DNA of 40,668 nt from contig NZ_BSCT01000053.1 of NCBI RefSeq assembly GCF_030159255.1, positions 1 through 40,668 of the forward strand, read 5' to 3'. Positions 16,069 to 23,279 of this stretch are shown one piece after another. The notes under the pieces were generated by a model, which was not told where the DNA came from, did no database searches, and saw nothing but the letters and a program-made list of their open reading frames with translations. The translations under genes and the position numbers were made by a program. Source of the stretch: Bradyrhizobium sp. SSBR45G (lineage in GTDB: Bacteria > Pseudomonadota > Alphaproteobacteria > Rhizobiales > Xanthobacteraceae). Every line of letters begins with the position of its first letter. Positions within the stretch are counted from its first letter, which is position 1.

Positions 16069-16395
16069 ATGGTGCGGATGGAAGCGAAATTCACGATCGG
16101 CCAGGTGACCCGGCACCGCGTCTACGATCTGCGCGGTGTCGTGTTCGACGTCGACCTGTCATTCTCCGAGGACGAGGGCTGGCGCGCCATCACCATGGAC
16201 ACCAGGCTCGACAAGGAGCAGCCGTTCTACTACCTGCTCGCGGAATGCGGCGACAGCAGCTACATCGCCTACGTGCCCGAACAGAACCTGGTGGCCGACG
16301 CCTCGGGCGAGCCAGTCAAGCATCCCGACATCGGCGAGCTGTTCGACGTCGATGACGAAGGCAGCTACCGCTACCGCGGGCGGATTTTTCAGTAG
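16069..16395 (+). CDS. hspQ: HspQ/YccV-like protein
   Basis: A 108-residue protein of the HspQ (hemimethylated-DNA-binding YccV) family, with FTIGQVTRHRVYDLRGVVFDVD, YYLLAECGDSSYIAYVPEQNL and a C-terminal HPDIGELFD. HspQ modulates Lon-type proteolysis in enterobacteria; a role here in quality control of Nif proteins is only inference. Two ATGs are possible (16069, 16078). It is the last gene of the nifENX operon, 19 bases after fdxB, followed by palindromic repeats. Confidence 0.82.
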   Translation: MVRMEAKFTIGQVTRHRVYDLRGVVFDVDLSFSEDEGWRAITMDTRLDKEQPFYYLLAECGDSSYIAYVPEQNLVADASGEPVKHPDIGELFDVDDEGSYRYRGRIFQ

Positions 16396-16409
16396 CTCTC
16401 ACCGCCGGC

Positions 16410-16496
16410 CGTCATTGCGAGGAACCGAAGGCGACGAAGCAATCCAGAGTCCTCGCACCGCCCTGGATCGCGTCGCTGCGCTCGCGATGACGGAGA
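16410..16496. repeat. Bradyrhizobium-type intergenic repeat
   Basis: Begins GTCATTGCGAGGAACCGAAG and ends with the inverted GCGCTCGCGATGACG. This is the common dispersed palindrome of bradyrhizobial genomes as I remember it. It lies directly downstream of hspQ. Confidence 0.6.
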
Positions 16497-16523
16497 CTTG
16501 TGTTGGCCACGATCTATCCGCTC

Positions 16524-16671
16524 GTCATTCCGGGGCGCGCGAAGCGCGAGCCCGGAATCCATAACCGCGAACGGCCATTGTCTTCTAAGAAGAGCGCCAC
16601 AGGCATCTCACGCCTCATAACCGCCTGCGGCTATGGATTCCGGGCTCGCGCTTCGCGCGCCCCGGAATGAC
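16524..16671. repeat. Element with perfect 40-bp terminal inverted repeats
   Basis: Bases 16524-16563 are the exact reverse complement of 16632-16671 (core GGGGCGCGCGAAGCGCGAGC), enclosing 68 bases. It has no coding capacity. It separates the rightward nifENX operon from the leftward genes ending at 16709, and together with 16410-16496 fills the 313-base gap. Confidence 0.8.
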
Positions 16672-16708
16672 GGCCGATAGATGAGGGCCAGGCCGAAAGC
16701 CGGGACTT

Positions 16709-17026
16709 TTACTCGATCCCCTGTTCGCGCGCCTTCCACATCGCCGCGATCCGGAAGCGTTCGTTGATGGCGGCGGGGTTGGCGAGGATGTCGGCCTGGG
16801 CGGCGGCGAAGGCGCCCTCGACGATGGCGGCTTCGTCCTTGGTCAGCGTAATGCGCCCGGCCATGTGGGTGGCGTCGGGTGCGGCCTCCCAGATCTTGCG
16901 CCGGTTCGGATGCAGCTTGACCTCGACCAGCTCGAAGGCCTCGAGCTCACCCTCGAGACAGATCGCGAGCCCAATCACCTCGACCTTGCGGCCGTCCTGC
17001 GTGGTCTTGACCAGGGTCTTTGCCAT
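16709..17026 (-). CDS. Conserved nif-region protein, function unknown
   Basis: A 105-residue, mixed-charge soluble protein (start MAKTLVKTTQDGRKVEVIG) with one cysteine and no recognised motif; the helical C-terminal half reads EAAIVEGAFAAAQADIL. The ATG at 17026 has GGGAGTACGAGC upstream. A larger open frame reaching into the sulfurtransferase gene is a shadow. It lies 31 bases downstream of the sulfurtransferase gene on the same strand and closes that three-gene operon. No function is claimed. Confidence 0.75.
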   Translation of the reverse strand: MAKTLVKTTQDGRKVEVIGLAICLEGELEAFELVEVKLHPNRRKIWEAAPDATHMAGRITLTKDEAAIVEGAFAAAQADILANPAAINERFRIAAMWKAREQGIE

Positions 17027-17057
17027 GCTCGTACTCCCGTCGTTGCTGTCAGCTGGA

Positions 17058-17909
17058 TCACGCCGCCGCTGCCGTATCGTCGAGCTGGCTCCATTCCGCC
17101 CAGGAGCCGTCATAGACGGCGGTGTTCGGAACACCCAACCGGTACAGCGCCAGCGCCAGCATGCAGGAGGTGATGCCGGAGGCGCAGGTGGTGACGATCG
17201 GCTTGCTGAGATCAATGCCGGCGGCGATGAAGCGCGCGGCGAGCGCGTCCGGCGGCAGGAGCACGCCGGTGTCGGGATCGACCAGATCGGCCCAGGGCAG
17301 GTTGATGGCGCCGGGAATGTGGCCCTGGCGCTTGAAGGCGAACACGTCGGGCTGCGTGCCGTCGAACTTGCCGGGGCCGCGCGCATCGATCAGCTGGCCA
17401 CCGCTCTGCATTAGGTTCTGGACGCTGGCCGCGGTCGCGACCAAGCCGGCCTGGAAGCTCGCCGTGAAGCTCGCCGGCTCGGGGCGCACCGGCGTCATCT
17501 CGGCGGGCCGCTTCTCCTTGGTCCATTTGCCGAAGCCACCGTCGAGCAGCGCGACATTGTCATGCCCGAACACGCGGAACATCCACCACACCCGGCCCGC
17601 GGCCGAGCCGCCATAATGGCGGTCGTAGACGATGACGCGATCGGCGTTGCTGATGCCGAGCAGCCCGGCCTTGTGGGCGAAATCCTCCGCCGTCGGCAGC
17701 ATGTGCGGCAGCGGATTCGTCTTGTCGGCGACCTGGTCGATGTCGAAATGCACCGAGCCCGGCAGGTGCCGGCCGCGATATTGGGTGCGGCCGTCGAGAT
17801 TGGTGCTCGGATGATGCCAGGTGCAGTCGAGGATCTTGATGCCGGGATCGGTGAGGTGCTGCGCCAGCCATTCGGAGCTGACCAGGGCGCTCGATGTATC
17901 TGTGCTCAT
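17058..17909 (-). CDS. sseA: Two-domain sulfurtransferase (SseA, 3-mercaptopyruvate type)
   Basis: Rhodanese-family enzyme that transfers sulfur from 3-mercaptopyruvate or thiosulfate to acceptors. The 283 residues form two rhodanese domains. The inactive N-terminal one carries LDCTWHHPSTNLDGR and GSVHFDIDQVADKTNPLPHM; the C-terminal one carries the active cysteine C242 in the loop CASGITS (CGSGVT in most mercaptopyruvate enzymes). The ATG at 17909 gives the family-typical N-terminus; the longer frame upstream is not conserved-looking. Given its neighbours, it may supply sulfur for Fe-S and cofactor synthesis (inference). Confidence 0.88.
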   Translation of the reverse strand: MSTDTSSALVSSEWLAQHLTDPGIKILDCTWHHPSTNLDGRTQYRGRHLPGSVHFDIDQVADKTNPLPHMLPTAEDFAHKAGLLGISNADRVIVYDRHYGGSAAGRVWWMFRVFGHDNVALLDGGFGKWTKEKRPAEMTPVRPEPASFTASFQAGLVATAASVQNLMQSGGQLIDARGPGKFDGTQPDVFAFKRQGHIPGAINLPWADLVDPDTGVLLPPDALAARFIAAGIDLSKPIVTTCASGITSCMLALALYRLGVPNTAVYDGSWAEWSQLDDTAAAA

Positions 17910-17962
17910 GCATGCGCTCGCGATTATCGTGAAGCCAACGGGATTGCTGACGCGCTGATGCG

Positions 17963-18421
17963 TCAGAGCGTCTTCGGCATCGGGTAGCCCGGGCGCGGAC
18001 GGGTGTCGTAATATTCCGGACGCTCCGGCCAGCCGCCATCGGCGATGATCTTGAAGGTCGCGACGGTCACCGGCGCGCCGGGCGAGCACGACACTTCGGT
18101 GAACTTGATCTCGCGCTCGCCGGGGCCGGCTGAGAAATCGGCGACCGTGGTGCCGTCGGCCTTGCGGGCGCGCGCGAAGCCGGGCGTGCCGACGGTGGAG
18201 CCTGGGACGGACGCTGCGACGAAGTTCGGCTGCTCCAGGCCATCCTTGGCCGCGCCGAACGCGGGCGAGCCGAAGGTGAAGGTTGCGAGCACGCCGCTGC
18301 GATCGACCGGCTTGTCCGCGGTGGTCGGACGCGCCACCGAATAGACGGTCAGCGTGCCGCCATCCAGGGCCGCCTTGATGTCGTCGAGTGAGCTTTCGAC
18401 GAAGTCCAGTGTCACGTTCAT
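17963..18421 (-). CDS. Protein of unknown function, beta-rich
   Basis: A 152-residue protein with no family I recognise. It begins MNVTLDFVESSLDDIKAAL, then becomes glycine- and proline-rich with alternating hydrophobic residues, suggesting beta structure, and ends in a proline-rich tail (RPRPGYPMPKTL). The start has a clear AAGGAG and lies 40 bases below a -24/-12-like element, so it probably heads the operon with the sulfurtransferase and the 105-residue protein. Confidence 0.72.
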   Translation of the reverse strand: MNVTLDFVESSLDDIKAALDGGTLTVYSVARPTTADKPVDRSGVLATFTFGSPAFGAAKDGLEQPNFVAASVPGSTVGTPGFARARKADGTTVADFSAGPGEREIKFTEVSCSPGAPVTVATFKIIADGGWPERPEYYDTRPRPGYPMPKTL

Positions 18422-18460
18422 GTCGATCTCCTTACAAAGGCAGCGTTTGTAGGAGAAATT

Positions 18461-18476
18461 TTCAAGTTCTGTGCCA
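18461..18476 (-). promoter_or_regulatory. Possible sigma54-type promoter for the unknown-sseA operon
   Basis: On the minus strand TGGCACAGAACTTGAA keeps a perfect -24 half but has GA for GC at -12, the same variation as the fdx-suf promoter at 451-466. No TGT-N10-ACA site was found in the 150 bases upstream, so this is weaker. Confidence 0.4.
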
Positions 18477-18612
18477 GTCTCTCGCAGCAGCGAAGATGGA
18501 GGGTGGAGTTGCGCGAATCTTGCAACGTGCCTCCGCAAGCGAGCCGACCGTCGCTCTCGATGTGCTGAAAGCGGCAATGTCGGACATGCGCCAGACATCG
18601 ATGGAGCCCGAC

Positions 18613-19035
18613 ATGACGACCGACGTCGCCTACGCCATCTGCAGCTTCAACGACATCCCGAGCCGCCGCGCCATGGGCTTCCAGCTCATGATCGTCGCCG
18701 AGGACGGCAGCCACCGTCCCTGGCCGATCTTCGTGATCCGCTGGGGCAAGCAGGTGTTCGGCTATCTGAACAATTGCCCGCACGACAAGGTCAATCTCGA
18801 CTGGGAGCGCAATCAGTTCCTGGACGGCAACGGCTTGCGCATCCTGTGCGGCAAGCACGGCTCGCTGTTCGAGATCGGCACCGGCGTCTGCGTCGACGGC
18901 CCGTGCAAGGGCGAAAGCCTCACGCCGGTGGCGCTGACCGTTCTCGATGGCGACATCTGCGTGACCGGTGTGACCCTGGTCGAGGATGATGAGGACGAGG
19001 AGGCCGAGACCGGCCTGCAGTGCGAGGAAGGCTGA
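18613..19035 (+). CDS. Rieske-type [2Fe-2S] ferredoxin
   Basis: A 140-residue single-domain Rieske protein. The cluster ligands are C55 and H57 (NNCPHDKV) and C79 and H82 (LCGKHGSLF), with the downstream GVCVDGPC loop. It resembles small NirD/ferredoxin-type Rieske proteins more than membrane cytochrome bc1 subunits: no signal or membrane segment is visible. The C-terminal tail is very acidic (EDDEDEEAE). The ATG at 18613 was chosen for the GGAG six bases ahead; upstream in-frame ATGs at 18496, 18577 and 18601 remain possible. It stands alone between two leftward units and likely acts as an electron carrier, partner unknown. Confidence 0.82.
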   Translation: MTTDVAYAICSFNDIPSRRAMGFQLMIVAEDGSHRPWPIFVIRWGKQVFGYLNNCPHDKVNLDWERNQFLDGNGLRILCGKHGSLFEIGTGVCVDGPCKGESLTPVALTVLDGDICVTGVTLVEDDEDEEAETGLQCEEG

Positions 19036-19048
19036 GGCTGCGATTTCG

Positions 19049-19083
19049 CGCGAAGTCCCGGAGATGGATCCCGGGACTTCGCG
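19049..19083. terminator. Hairpin between convergent genes
   Basis: CGCGAAGTCCCGG at 19049-19061 pairs with CCGGGACTTCGCG at 19071-19083 around a nine-base loop. It lies between the stops of the Rieske gene and the leftward gene ending at 19126, so it probably ends transcription in both directions. Confidence 0.6.
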
Positions 19084-19125
19084 TCGTGCTTCAAGATCAG
19101 CGTCAAAACATCGCGCCGGACGATG

Positions 19126-19734
19126 TCAGACCGGACGGTTCTCGTTGCGGTTCTTGACCGGCTCCATCTTGGCCAGCGCATCCGCGTAGGGAACGAGATC
19201 GTAGTTCTCGTTGAAGTCCCGGGCAGCGTCGAGCACGTAGTCGAGCTTGCCGGCCGTATCGAGCTTCTTGATGTCGTTCTTGTCGATCGACAGCAGCTCC
19301 AGCATCTCCTTCCAGACAGTGGATTCGTCGCAGGGCAGGACATAGAAGGTCACGTCGCCAATCTTGATGCGGTACTTCACCAGCAGGTCGATGTTGTTGC
19401 AGAACATGAAGTACTTGCCGTCGGGCTGCAGCAGATCCTTGAGCACCTCGACCGCCGTCTCGAGATAGGCCAGCGAATGGATGTAGCCGACGAGCACCGG
19501 GATGGTCGGCGCGCCGTCCTGCACGATCGTCAGCACCTGCTCGACCGAGAAGTCCGGCGGACGCTTCTCGTCGGCGACCTGGGTCTGGAATTTCAGCGCG
19601 ATGTCGCCGCGGAAGCCGAACCGTCCGGGCTTCGTGGTCGGCGACTTCAGAACGGCGTTGAGCAGCCGCCCGTCCTTGTCGAGTTGCGCGAGCGCGGTGG
19701 TCTCGATCGCAACCGTTTTCTCCAGTGTGGTCAT
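19126..19734 (-). CDS. Nif-regulated protein of unknown function
   Basis: A 202-residue soluble protein I cannot assign. Visible parts are an N-terminal beta-like stretch (GRFGFRGDIALKFQTQ), a hydrophobic middle (TIPVLVGYIHSLAYLETAVEV) and a charged helical C-terminus with DLVPYADALAKMEP. There are two cysteines but no cluster motif. The ATG at 19734 follows GAGGGG. A -24/-12 element lies 64 bases upstream on this strand and a NifA site is shared with the divergent iscA-like operon, so it is very likely expressed during nitrogen fixation. Confidence 0.78.
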   Translation of the reverse strand: MTTLEKTVAIETTALAQLDKDGRLLNAVLKSPTTKPGRFGFRGDIALKFQTQVADEKRPPDFSVEQVLTIVQDGAPTIPVLVGYIHSLAYLETAVEVLKDLLQPDGKYFMFCNNIDLLVKYRIKIGDVTFYVLPCDESTVWKEMLELLSIDKNDIKKLDTAGKLDYVLDAARDFNENYDLVPYADALAKMEPVKNRNENRPV

Positions 19735-19797
19735 CAGCAATCCCCTCGCATGATCTCATGAGCCGTCTCGCCGCACGGCGAGGTCATGAGGTGCTGA

Positions 19798-19813
19798 TGC
19801 AAATTGTCTGCCG
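19798..19813 (-). promoter_or_regulatory. Sigma54 promoter of the 202-residue unknown gene
   Basis: On the minus strand CGGCAGACAATTTGCA matches GG-N10-GC with TTGCA at -12. The NifA site at 19926-19941 is 113 bp upstream. With the site and promoter on the other strand it fills the 321-base gap 19735-20055. Confidence 0.7.
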
Positions 19814-19925
19814 TCTCACTCTTGCCGTTGTTTCGCTTGTGTTTTCGCCGTCGTGGGTCGTGCATTGTCGGGTTTGCGCCCAGCCAGGTGCGCCAGCCGT
19901 ACGGCGTCGCGGCGGAAATCGTCCC

Positions 19926-19941
19926 TGTCAGAAATCCGACA
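19926..19941. promoter_or_regulatory. NifA upstream activator site shared by divergent promoters
   Basis: TGTCAGAAATCCGACA fits TGT-N10-ACA and lies between two divergent sigma54 promoters, 61 bp from the rightward -24 and 113 bp from the leftward one. Confidence 0.82.
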
Positions 19942-20001
19942 CGCGTCGGAAACGCCACAGGAGCGATCCAAAAAGCCGAGTGCTTTCAGCCCATTGCGGC
20001 A

Positions 20002-20017
20002 TGGCACGGGACTTGCC
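20002..20017 (+). promoter_or_regulatory. Sigma54 promoter of the iscA-nifU-nifS-nifT-sir2 operon
   Basis: TGGCACGGGACTTGCC matches TGGCAC-N5-TTGC. The transcript would start near 20029, about 27 bases before the first ATG. Confidence 0.9.
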
Positions 20018-20055
20018 AATCCCATTCGCAACAGCCGAATGGGAAAGGCGAGACG

Positions 20056-20379
20056 ATGATGATCAACCTGACCGACAGCGCCATCAATGCGGTTCGCAAC
20101 GCGATCACGACCTCCGACAAGCCGGTCGACGGCCTCAGGATCATGGTCGAAGCCGGCGGATGCGCCGGGCTCAAATACAACATGGGTCTCGTGAGCGGCA
20201 GCGAGGCGGAGGACACCGTGATCGAGCGCGAGGGCGTGCGCGTCCTCGTTGATCACAAGAGCCTCGAATATCTCGAGGGAACGACGATCGATTTCGTGAT
20301 CGCGCTGGAAGGCTCCGGCTTCACCTTCGAGAATCCGAATGCCAAGTCCAGCTGTGGCTGCGGCAAGTCGTTTGCTTGA
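20056..20379 (+). CDS. A-type Fe-S assembly protein (IscA/IscN-like, nif type)
   Basis: A-type carrier that binds Fe or Fe-S clusters and passes them to target proteins. The 107 residues carry the three conserved cysteines: C35 in EAGGCAGLK, and C100 and C102 in SSCGCGKSF at the C-terminus. ATGATG follows AAAGGCGAGACG; the second ATG is equally possible. In rhizobia a gene of this kind ahead of nifU/nifS is called iscN. It leads the operon behind a strong NifA-type promoter. Compare the second A-type protein at 25133-25462, which lacks the CGC end. Confidence 0.9.
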   Translation: MMINLTDSAINAVRNAITTSDKPVDGLRIMVEAGGCAGLKYNMGLVSGSEAEDTVIEREGVRVLVDHKSLEYLEGTTIDFVIALEGSGFTFENPNAKSSCGCGKSFA

Positions 20380-20420
20380 ACCTCCTTCGCTTGATCAATC
20401 AACACGAGAGACCTGACATC

Positions 20421-20711
20421 ATGCTGGCTGAAACCCAGGGCATCGTCGAAGCGCCGGCCCAGATGAGCGAGCGCGAGCGGATCATCCGGGCCGTGATCGA
20501 GGAGGTCCGTCCGAACCTCAAGCGCGACGGCGGCGATTGCGAGCTCGTCGAGATCGACGGCAACAAGATCATGGTCAAGCTCGCCGGCGCCTGCATCTTC
20601 TGCAAGCTCGCCAGCGCGACCCTGGAAGGCATCCAGGCCCGCATGATCGAGAAGCTCGGCGAGTTCGTCCGTCTCGTTCCGGTGGCCGGCGCACCCAAGG
20701 CGCGGCATTAA
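20421..20711 (+). CDS. nifU: NifU reduced to the C-terminal Nfu domain
   Basis: A 96-residue protein corresponding only to the C-terminal (Nfu) third of NifU, with the cluster-binding pair C58-X2-C61 in ACIFCKLAS and the preceding NLKRDGGDCELVE. The N-terminal IscU-like scaffold and the central [2Fe-2S] domain of full-length NifU (about 300 residues) are absent, and no reading frame upstream encodes them. The ATG at 20421 is favoured by position. It lies 41 bases after the iscA-like gene and 9 before nifS. It would act as a cluster carrier; scaffold work presumably falls to the SUF system at the left of the window (inference). Confidence 0.9.
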   Translation: MLAETQGIVEAPAQMSERERIIRAVIEEVRPNLKRDGGDCELVEIDGNKIMVKLAGACIFCKLASATLEGIQARMIEKLGEFVRLVPVAGAPKARH

Positions 20712-20720
20712 GGAGCGGCC

Positions 20721-21935
20721 TTGCGTCCGGTCTATCTCGACAACAACGCGACGACACGAGCTGATCCCGAAGTCGTCGCGGCGATGTTGCCGTTCTTCTC
20801 GGACCAGTTCGGCAATGCCTCGTCCTCGCATGCCTTCGGCAGCGAGGTGGCAGGTGCCGTCCGCCAGGCGCGCAAGAGCCTGCAGGCCCTGCTTGGGGCG
20901 GCCTTCGATCACGAAATCGTCTTCACGTCAGGCGGAACAGAATCCGACAACACCGCCATCCTGTCGGCGCTGGAGACGCAAGCCGGCCGTGATGAGATCG
21001 TCACCACGGCGGTGGAGCATCCCGCGATCCTGTCGCTGGTCGAATATCTCAGGGACAGACGCGGCCTCACGGTGCATCTGATCGGCGTCGACGCCGCCGG
21101 CCGGCTCGATCTCGATGCCTACACGCGCGCGCTCGGGCCGCGCACCGCGATCGCCTCGGTGATGTGGGCGAACAACGAGACCGGCAGGCTGTTTCCGATC
21201 CCCGAGCTCGCCAAGCTCGCGCATGACGCCGGTGCGCTGTTCCACACCGATGCCGTGCAGGCCGTCGGCAAGATCGCGATCGATTTGAAATCCGCCGGTG
21301 TCGACATGCTGTCGCTGTCCGGACACAAGCTGCACGGGCCAAAGGGTATCGGTGCGCTGTATGTCAGGAAAGGCACGCCGTTCGCGCCGCTCGTACGCGG
21401 CGGCCCGCAGGAGCGGCGCCGTCGCGGCGGCACCGAGAACGTTCCCGCGATCATCGGGCTCGGCAAGGCGGCCGAGCTTGCCGCAAGGCATCTCGCCGAC
21501 GAGCAGGGCCGGGTGCGCGCGCTGCGCGACCGGCTGGAGCAGGGCATTTTCCAGGGCGTTGGCCATTGCGCCGTGCTCGGCGATACCGCCCAGCGGCTGC
21601 CGAACACGGCCAACATCGCCTTCCAGCATCTCGAGGGCGAGCCGATCGTGATGCGCCTGAACCAGGCCGGCATCGCCGCCTCGCTCGGCTCGGCCTGCGC
21701 GTCCGGCTCGATGGAGCCGTCGCATGTGCTGCGCGCGATGAACGTGCCGCCGGATCTCTTGCGCGGCGCTGTCCGGTTCTCGCTGTCGCGTGACACCACG
21801 GACGACGACATCTCGCGCGTGCTTGCCGTGCTGCCCGACATCGTCGGCCGGCTGCGCGAGACCTCGCCAGCGTGGCTGCAGCATCATCCTTCGCCATCGG
21901 CGGACGCCCTTCGCCCCACGGAGCTCACGCAATGA
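20721..21935 (+). CDS. nifS: NifS, group I cysteine desulfurase
   Basis: PLP enzyme supplying sulfur for nitrogenase clusters. In the 404 residues the PLP lysine is K203 (SGHKLHGPKG) and the persulfide cysteine C326 lies in the long loop SLGSACASGS typical of NifS/IscS. The start is TTG at 20721: AAGGAG ends five bases before it and the resulting N-terminus RPVYLDNNATT is exactly the family start. The gene overlaps nifT by four bases (ATGA). With SufS this is the second desulfurase of the island. Confidence 0.96.
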   Translation: MRPVYLDNNATTRADPEVVAAMLPFFSDQFGNASSSHAFGSEVAGAVRQARKSLQALLGAAFDHEIVFTSGGTESDNTAILSALETQAGRDEIVTTAVEHPAILSLVEYLRDRRGLTVHLIGVDAAGRLDLDAYTRALGPRTAIASVMWANNETGRLFPIPELAKLAHDAGALFHTDAVQAVGKIAIDLKSAGVDMLSLSGHKLHGPKGIGALYVRKGTPFAPLVRGGPQERRRRGGTENVPAIIGLGKAAELAARHLADEQGRVRALRDRLEQGIFQGVGHCAVLGDTAQRLPNTANIAFQHLEGEPIVMRLNQAGIAASLGSACASGSMEPSHVLRAMNVPPDLLRGAVRFSLSRDTTDDDISRVLAVLPDIVGRLRETSPAWLQHHPSPSADALRPTELTQ

Positions 21936-22153
21936 AAGTCATGATCCGCCGCTCGCCGGAAACCGGCCTGTCCATCTACGTCCCGAAGAAGGACCTGGAG
22001 GAGCCGATCGTCGAGACCGAGCACGAGACCCTGTGGGGCGGCTGGATCCGCATCGCCAATGGCTGGGTGCTCGAGCTGCCGCAGATGGCCGCCGATACGC
22101 GGCTGCCGATCACGATCAATGCGCGTAAGCGCGGTGGAGAAGGGGACGAGTGA
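21932..22153 (+). CDS. nifT: NifT/FixT
   Basis: A 73-residue protein of the NifT/FixT family: starts MKVMIRRSPE, contains VPKKDLEEPIV and WGGWIRIANGWVLELP. Its function is unsettled, with mutants usually showing little effect. The ATG overlaps the nifS stop as ATGA, and its own stop overlaps the next gene as TGATG, so nifS-nifT-sir2 are translationally coupled. Confidence 0.93.
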   Translation: MKVMIRRSPETGLSIYVPKKDLEEPIVETEHETLWGGWIRIANGWVLELPQMAADTRLPITINARKRGGEGDE

Positions 22154-23019
22154 TGAACGCGCCACTCCCGCATATCGACATTATCAAGCAGGCCGATGCC
22201 GAGGCGCTGCTGAAGGACGTCGTCGCCAAGCTCCGGGCTGGCAAGGTCGTTCCGTTTCTCGGGCCTGCGGTGTCGGAACAGTCCGGCGCCGCCGTGCCGA
22301 TGAATCCGGAAGCGCTGGCGGCGTTCTTCGGCACCAAGGTGGCGCTGCCGCGCCGGGCCAAAGGCAACGCCTGGGCGTCGGCGCAGCATATCGAGAGCAC
22401 GCGCCATCGCTCCACGGTGACGGCGCTGATGGCCGAGGCGTTCGCCGCTCCCGTCGCGCCGACGCCGCTGCAGCAGCATCTGGCAACGCTGCCGCTGCCG
22501 ATGATCGTCGACAGCTGGTATGACGGCGCGATGCGGACGGCGCTCGCCGGGCGCAGCGACTGGGGCGAGGTGCAGGGCATCACCCGCGCCGGCATCGGCG
22601 AGGATCGCTGGTACCGCTTCTACGACGCCGCGGGCGCCGAGAGCGATCGCGAGAAGGCGGGCGGCTGGACCACGCTGCTCTACAAGCCGCATGGCGGCAT
22701 CACGCCGGCCAAGAACTTCCTGATCACCGACGCCGACTATGTCGAGGTCCTCACCGATATCGACATCCAGACGCCGATTCCCGACACCGTGAAGGATCGC
22801 CGCACCGACCGCAGCTTCCTGTTCATCGGCTGCCGCTTCAACGACCAGCTGCTGCGCACCTATGGCCGCCAGGTCATCAAGCGCTCCGGCACCGAGCATT
22901 ATGTCCTGGTCGAGCCGGACACGCTGTCGAAGAACGAACTCAAATTCTTCATTGCCGAGCGGCTGACGCCGATCGCGATTCCGCTGGCGCGGGCCACCGA
23001 GATCATCATCGGCGGCTGA
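22153..23019 (+). CDS. SIR2-like protein in the nifS operon
   Basis: A 288-residue protein of the SIR2-like (SIR2_2) group. Near the N-terminus GKVVPFLGPAVSEQSG resembles the NAD-binding FLGAGVS motif with Ala/Pro changes. Near the C-terminus SFLFIGCRFNDQLLRTYGR followed by HYVLVEPD matches the closing Rossmann part. Relatives recur in alphaproteobacterial nif clusters, and SIR2_2 proteins elsewhere act as NAD-cleaving defence effectors or deacylases. What it does here is unknown; an NAD-dependent modification or NAD sensing step is possible. The ATG overlaps the nifT stop, proving co-translation. A good terminator follows. Confidence 0.75.
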   Translation: MNAPLPHIDIIKQADAEALLKDVVAKLRAGKVVPFLGPAVSEQSGAAVPMNPEALAAFFGTKVALPRRAKGNAWASAQHIESTRHRSTVTALMAEAFAAPVAPTPLQQHLATLPLPMIVDSWYDGAMRTALAGRSDWGEVQGITRAGIGEDRWYRFYDAAGAESDREKAGGWTTLLYKPHGGITPAKNFLITDADYVEVLTDIDIQTPIPDTVKDRRTDRSFLFIGCRFNDQLLRTYGRQVIKRSGTEHYVLVEPDTLSKNELKFFIAERLTPIAIPLARATEIIIGG

Positions 23020-23041
23020 ACGCGGTCGGTCACAATCACGA

Positions 23042-23069
23042 ACAGCGCGGCCGCAAGCCGCGCTGTTTT
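23042..23069 (+). terminator. Rho-independent terminator after the sir2-like gene
   Basis: ACAGCGCGGC pairs with GCCGCGCTGT around CGCAA and runs into TTTT. It closes the operon that starts at 20002. Confidence 0.85.
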
Positions 23070-23097
23070 GCTGCGCGTCGTCGCCTCGATCCCTGTC

Positions 23098-23113
23098 TGT
23101 AACGTTTCTAACA
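23098..23113. promoter_or_regulatory. NifA upstream activator site of nifB
   Basis: TGTAACGTTTCTAACA fits TGT-N10-ACA, 99 bp upstream of the -24 element at 23212. Confidence 0.87.
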
Positions 23114-23211
23114 ACGGATCAAACGAGAGGCTTTCGCATGTTGGCAAGGCGACAGCCGCAATGATTTTGCTAAGGCGTTGATAGTCCTTCGAAATGATCG
23201 TGTCCGCGGCG

Positions 23212-23227
23212 TGGCACGCGAGTTGCT
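23212..23227 (+). promoter_or_regulatory. Sigma54 promoter of the nifB operon
   Basis: TGGCACGCGAGTTGCT is a full -24/-12 match. The transcript starts near 23239, and all genes to 30773 follow with gaps of 55 bases or less, so it may drive a 15-gene message. Confidence 0.92.
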
Positions 23228-23279
23228 GAACCCTAAGCCAAGGCGGTTTGCGGCTCGCCAGCAACGTTAAGGAGCGGAC

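Noticed and set aside
16396..16708. CRISPR-like array in the repeat-rich gap
   Set aside because: The repeats are inverted pairs, not evenly spaced direct repeats with variable spacers.
19865..19882. Extra NifA-like site TGTCGGGTTTGCGCCC upstream of the iscA-like operon
   Set aside because: It shares the left 12 bases with the second nifH activator site but lacks the final ACA, so it was not counted; it may be a degenerate site.
20385..20400. FNR-like TTGATCAATCAA ahead of the Nfu gene
   Set aside because: The half-sites are only two bases apart, not four, and the position is inside an operon.
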